A stretch of DNA of 64,000 nt from Micavibrio_A sp964539025 (lineage in GTDB: Bacteria; Pseudomonadota; Alphaproteobacteria; Micavibrionales; Micavibrionaceae), in the NCBI GenBank assembly GCA_964539025.1, contig CAZIFA010000004.1, positions 163,490 through 227,489 on the forward strand, read 5' to 3'. Below, piece after piece: positions 60,895 through 64,000 of the stretch. A model generated the notes under the pieces. That model ran no database searches. It worked only from the letters and a program-made list of their open reading frames with translations, and was not told the DNA's origin. Every line of letters starts with the position of its first letter. The first letter of the stretch is position 1. The position numbers were made by a program, and so were the translations under genes.

Positions 60895-61898
60895 TCTTCA
60901 ATCCTGCCTGCAACAAAGTCTTTGAATGTTTCATCGCTGATTGTTTCTACCGCCTGGCCACAAAACGACTGAATCAGCAAGGCGCGCGCCTGCGCTTCGG
61001 GTATACCGCGTGAGCGAAGATAAAAGAGCGGCTCATCATCGAGGCGGCCTGTTGTTGCGCCGTGCGAGCATTTAACGTCATCGGCGTAAATTTCGAGTTC
61101 CGGTTTCGTGTCCATCTCCGCCTGCGGCGATAGGATCAACGCGTTCGATAATTGATAACCATCAGTCTTTTGCGCGATCTGGTGCACATGCACCTTGCCT
61201 TGAAACACGCCATGCGATTTGTCATCGAGCGCAGATTTAAACGTCTGTTTCGAAGTGCAGTTGGGTTGTTGGTGTTCGATCGTGATCGTCGTATCCGCGT
61301 GTTGTTCGCCCTTAAGCAGATTGACGCCGTTCAGCCAGCAATGGCCATTCTGCCCCATCAGTTCGCCGTGTGTTTGATTGCGGATCGTCCCCGCGCCTTC
61401 GATCAGGCTGAACGATTCATACGTCGAATCCCGTCCGATACGAACATGGGTGAACATGCTGTTGACGCCCTGCTCCGCTTCATTGAAATGGCGGTAATGA
61501 CGTAGCGTCGCGTTGCTGCCTAGGCGGATTTGCACCACCATGTTCTTCCAGTACGCACCCGCGCCACTGTGACGTTCGATGATCGTGACGCTGTCATTGT
61601 CCTTGATATCGATCACAAGGCGTGGCGACAACCATTGACCATCTTGCGCCACGATATCTATTTCCGCGTTTCCGGATAGGAATTGAACATCCTTCGCATG
61701 GCTGGTGTTCAAATCCCATAGGAACGTATCGCGATATTGTTGTTCTCCGGGCGCGGATGGCTCCAGCAGTACGACATTGCCCCCCCAGCCAAGGCTGGCC
61801 GGTTTTAAGTCGAGCTTTTTCAAGACGCGCGGAAAGTTGGTGTATTTCCACCGCTCACTCTTGGGGGTTGGAATTTGCTCAAGCGGCAACATTGGCAT
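60873..61898 (-). CDS. sufD: Fe-S cluster assembly protein SufD
   Basis: A 341-residue beta-helix scaffold partner of SufB and SufC. Family features: ERWKYTNFPRVLKK at the N-terminus, CSHGATTGRLDDEPLFYLRSRGIPEAQARALLIQSFCGQ at the C-terminus. Start ATG 61898 (or 61892) lies inside the sufC end; the longer open frame to 62024 is a shadow of sufC. It overlaps sufC and sufS, so translation is coupled. Confidence 0.92.
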   Translation of the reverse strand: MPMLPLEQIPTPKSERWKYTNFPRVLKKLDLKPASLGWGGNVVLLEPSAPGEQQYRDTFLWDLNTSHAKDVQFLSGNAEIDIVAQDGQWLSPRLVIDIKDNDSVTIIERHSGAGAYWKNMVVQIRLGSNATLRHYRHFNEAEQGVNSMFTHVRIGRDSTYESFSLIEGAGTIRNQTHGELMGQNGHCWLNGVNLLKGEQHADTTITIEHQQPNCTSKQTFKSALDDKSHGVFQGKVHVHQIAQKTDGYQLSNALILSPQAEMDTKPELEIYADDVKCSHGATTGRLDDEPLFYLRSRGIPEAQARALLIQSFCGQAVETISDETFKDFVAGRIEEWLNSRT

Positions 61899-62619
61899 AA
61901 CCGTTCTTTTCGAGTTCGAGCGCGAGTTCCGGCCCGCCGGTTTTAACGATGCGGCCATTCGCCAGAACATGCACGACATCCGGCTTGATGTAATCGAGCA
62001 GGCGTTGATAATGCGTGATGACAAGGAACGAACGGTCGCCGCCGCGCATGGCGTTGACGCCGTCGGCGACGATTTTCAGCGCGTCGATATCGAGACCGGA
62101 ATCGGTTTCATCGAGCACGGCGAATTTAGGCTCCAACATCGCCATTTGTAAAACTTCGTTGCGTTTTTTCTCGCCGCCGGAAAAACCGACATTGACCGCG
62201 CGCTTCATCATCTCATCGGAAATGCCGAGTTCTTTGCATTTCTTCTTCATGAGTTTGAGAAAATCGATAGCGTCAAGTTCGGGTTGACCGCGTGCTTTGC
62301 GCACGGAATTTAGCGCCGTCTTCATAAAGGTCGTCATCTGCACACCCGGAATTTCCACGGGATATTGGAACGCGAGAAACAAACCCTTGGCGGCGCGCTC
62401 TTCAGGGGACATTTCCATGATGCTCTGCCCGTCGATGGTGATATCACCGCCTGTGACTTCGTAATCCTCACGCCCCGCAAGAACATATGACAGCGTCGAT
62501 TTTCCCGCGCCGTTCGGCCCCATGATTGCGTGCACTTTACCGGGCTGAATTTCTAGATCCAGACCTTTGAGGATTTCCTTACCGTCGATTTCGACTTTCA
62601 GTTTACTGATTTTTATCAT
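61879..62619 (-). CDS. sufC: Fe-S cluster assembly ATPase SufC
   Basis: A 246-residue ABC-type ATPase. Walker A GPNGAGKST, signature GFSGGEKKRNEVLQM and Walker B AVLDETDSGLD are intact. It drives shape changes of the SufBD scaffold. Its start overlaps the 90-residue gene by 17 bases. Confidence 0.95.
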   Translation of the reverse strand: MIKISKLKVEIDGKEILKGLDLEIQPGKVHAIMGPNGAGKSTLSYVLAGREDYEVTGGDITIDGQSIMEMSPEERAAKGLFLAFQYPVEIPGVQMTTFMKTALNSVRKARGQPELDAIDFLKLMKKKCKELGISDEMMKRAVNVGFSGGEKKRNEVLQMAMLEPKFAVLDETDSGLDIDALKIVADGVNAMRGGDRSFLVITHYQRLLDYIKPDVVHVLANGRIVKTGGPELALELEKNGYANVAA

Positions 62620-62875
62620 CTCTAATCTCTAATGCCATTTGGTAAAGTTGCGGATGGAGGCTCTTGCGAAGCTCTTCATCCTCGTTGTTCTCGAACATGC
62701 GTTCATCGTCATATCCGCCAATGCCGCGCCAGCCCGTGAGCAGATAATCGCAGCCGAAGGCCGGGTCTTTTAAAATCTTGTCGCGGCTGGTTTCAAAAAA
62801 ATCGACCCACATATCATCGTTGCGCTTATGCAGCGCGATTAAATTGTCAAGCATAAGCAGCAATTGCGCGATCAT
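62603..62875 (-). CDS. Unknown 90-residue protein inside the SUF operon
   Basis: A helical, acidic protein (MLDNLIALHKRNDDMWVDFFETSRDK, GCDYLLTGWRGIGGYDDERM). It overlaps sufC and the 62872 gene by a few bases, so all are translated together. No cysteine pair for a cluster is visible (a single Cys). Not recognised; a role tied to Fe-S assembly is suggested only by position. Confidence 0.65.
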   Translation of the reverse strand: MIAQLLLMLDNLIALHKRNDDMWVDFFETSRDKILKDPAFGCDYLLTGWRGIGGYDDERMFENNEDEELRKSLHPQLYQMALEIRDDKNQ

Positions 62876-63246
62876 GCCGCCACCTCTGCCGCCGTTAAAA
62901 GATTGTAGATGTCATACAGCGCCCAAAGAATTATAGTAGGCACAAAAAACCAGTTCATGATCGATATGATGCCGTTGACATACGCGCGCAAGAAAAAGAA
63001 AGCCAGCGTAATGACGACCGAATAGCCTATCATCCAAAGTGCCGTGGAATAAAATATGGCCGTAATCGCCGCCTGCTTTTGCGTATCGCCGATTTCGGGC
63101 ATCAGCGGCGCGAGCAGCAGGAATCCTATGGCAAGACCGAACGAATAGGCTGCGCTTTTGAAAGACTTACGGCCTTTATGTCCCATCAATTCTTCATCGA
63201 TCGGCGATTTCGATCTTGGTTTTTGTTTTACTCCATAATCGCTCAT
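62872..63246 (-). CDS. Two- to three-TM protein inside the SUF operon
   Basis: A 124-residue protein: a basic cytoplasmic N-terminus (KQKPRSKSPIDEELMGHKGRKSFK), then hydrophobic helices at about 34-51, 62-88 and 93-118. Start and stop overlap sufB and the 90-residue gene by 4 bases each. A membrane protein is not a known part of SUF; function unknown. Confidence 0.65.
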   Translation of the reverse strand: MSDYGVKQKPRSKSPIDEELMGHKGRKSFKSAAYSFGLAIGFLLLAPLMPEIGDTQKQAAITAIFYSTALWMIGYSVVITLAFFFLRAYVNGIISIMNWFFVPTIILWALYDIYNLLTAAEVAA

Positions 63247-64000
63247 CCGACGCTCCCTTCGAGTGAAATGCTGACTAATTTTTGTGCCTCTACGGCAAAT
63301 TCCATCGGCAAATGCTGTAGTACTTCACGGCAAAAACCGTTGACGATCAGCGCCAACGCCTCTTCTTGCGATATGCCGCGCTGCTGGCAATAAAAGACCT
63401 GGTCTTCGGAAATTTTGGACGTCGTCGCTTCGTGTTCCAGACGCGCGGATTTGTTTTTACTTTCTATATATGGGACGGTGTGAGCGCCGCATTGATCGCC
63501 GATCAGCAGAGAATCGCATTGCGTAAAATTACGCGCATTATCCGCACCGCCGAGAATACGCACGAGACCACGATAAGTGGAATCCGATTTACCTGCCGAA
63601 ATAGTCTTGGCGATGATGCGCGATTTGGTGTTCGCGCCCATATGGATCATCTTCGTGCCGGTGTCTGCCTGCTGGCGATTATTCGTGATGGCGACGGAAT
63701 AGAATTCGCCCTGGGAATTATCGCCTTTCAGGATGCAGGACGGATATTTCCATGTGATGGCGGAGCCGGTTTCGACCTGCGTCCATGAAATTTTCGAATT
63801 GCGCCCTTCGCAAATACCGCGCTTGGTCACGAAATTGTAAATGCCGCCCTTGCCGTCTTCATCACCAGGATACCAGTTTTGAACGGTTGAGTATTTTATT
63901 TCGGCGTCATCATGCGCGATCAGTTCGACCACGGCGGCGTGCAGCTGGTTTTCGTCGCGCATCGGCGCGGTGCAGCCTTCGAGATAGCTGACATAGCTGC
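63243..64000 (-). CDS. sufB: Fe-S cluster assembly protein SufB, 5' end outside the window
   Basis: 252 codons of the C-terminal half are visible. The frame is open to base 64000 (...SYVSYLEGCTAPMRDENQLH is readable at the window edge), so the GTG/ATG starts inside are not real. YSTVQNWYPGDEDGKGGIYN, ARLEHEATTSKISEDQVFYCQQRG and the cluster-related Cys residues are conserved. It heads the visible part of the SUF operon. Confidence 0.94.
   Translation of the reverse strand, partial: SYVSYLEGCTAPMRDENQLHAAVVELIAHDDAEIKYSTVQNWYPGDEDGKGGIYNFVTKRGICEGRNSKISWTQVETGSAITWKYPSCILKGDNSQGEFYSVAITNNRQQADTGTKMIHMGANTKSRIIAKTISAGKSDSTYRGLVRILGGADNARNFTQCDSLLIGDQCGAHTVPYIESKNKSARLEHEATTSKISEDQVFYCQQRGISQEEALALIVNGFCREVLQHLPMEFAVEAQKLVSISLEGSVG

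Noticed and set aside
61899..62024. Longer N-terminus for SufD
   Set aside because: The extra 42 residues are sufC read in another frame; SufD family proteins start near LPLEQIPTPKSERWKYTNF.

Overview
The window looks like an alphaproteobacterial chromosome of about middle GC content with an AT-richer accessory segment at its left end. Supporting evidence: an NDUFS4-type complex I subunit gene, the order miaB-phoH-ybeY-corC-lnt-metK-trmB-rimP-nusA-infB-rbfA-truB-rpsO-pnp, a fabA/fabB/fabI cluster, a SUF operon, and a very long two-TM coiled-coil protein like those used for polarity in this class. A deep or predatory lineage (Micavibrio-like) is possible, but that is a guess. No rRNA, CRISPR array or complete insertion sequence is visible. 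Two complete tRNAs (Arg-TCT, Pro-TGG) and one tRNA 3' fragment are present.

Positions 1-6290 are accessory. They hold a 5'-truncated phage/plasmid primase-helicase whose 3' end carries iteron-like CGGACA repeats, a strongly folded candidate non-coding RNA closed by its own terminator, a lipoprotein and an exported protein, a terminase-small-subunit-like protein, a GHKL-ATPase fused to a PD-(D/E)XK-like nuclease, and a convergent HEPN-like protein. A tRNA-Leu-like 3' fragment lies just upstream of the HEPN-like gene. This is best read as an integrated element or remnant carrying a candidate defence pair.

6.3-20.8 kb holds NDUFS4-tRNA-Arg, tRNA-Pro, an M48 lipoprotein protease, DUF192 and MsbA-like genes, a patatin, a HAD hydrolase, the 1272-residue coiled-coil protein, a 2-hydroxyacid dehydrogenase and a run of unrecognised small genes. 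20.8-36.9 kb is the conserved RNA-modification, translation and ribosome-maturation block, peppered with small unknown genes and palindromic repeats. Between rpsO and pnp (normally adjacent) 7 kb has been inserted. It contains six or more secreted genes, at least five of which share a four-cysteine pattern, then gpmA and two tandem four-TM paralogs.

46-58.8 kb carries unknown genes, a SET-domain protein, a glycerophosphodiesterase, the fab cluster interrupted by two nuclease-like genes, dusA with a palindromic repeat inserted in frame, and two tandem mini-genes whose ribosome-binding sites face perfect complementary repeats. 58.8-64 kb is the minus-strand SUF iron-sulfur operon (sufB-x-y-sufC-sufD-sufS-sufT-sufA) with two unrecognised members. 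A dispersed palindromic repeat family, with at least eleven copies or partial copies and the signature TGTCATCC...GGATGACA, runs through the whole window between genes and once inside a gene.
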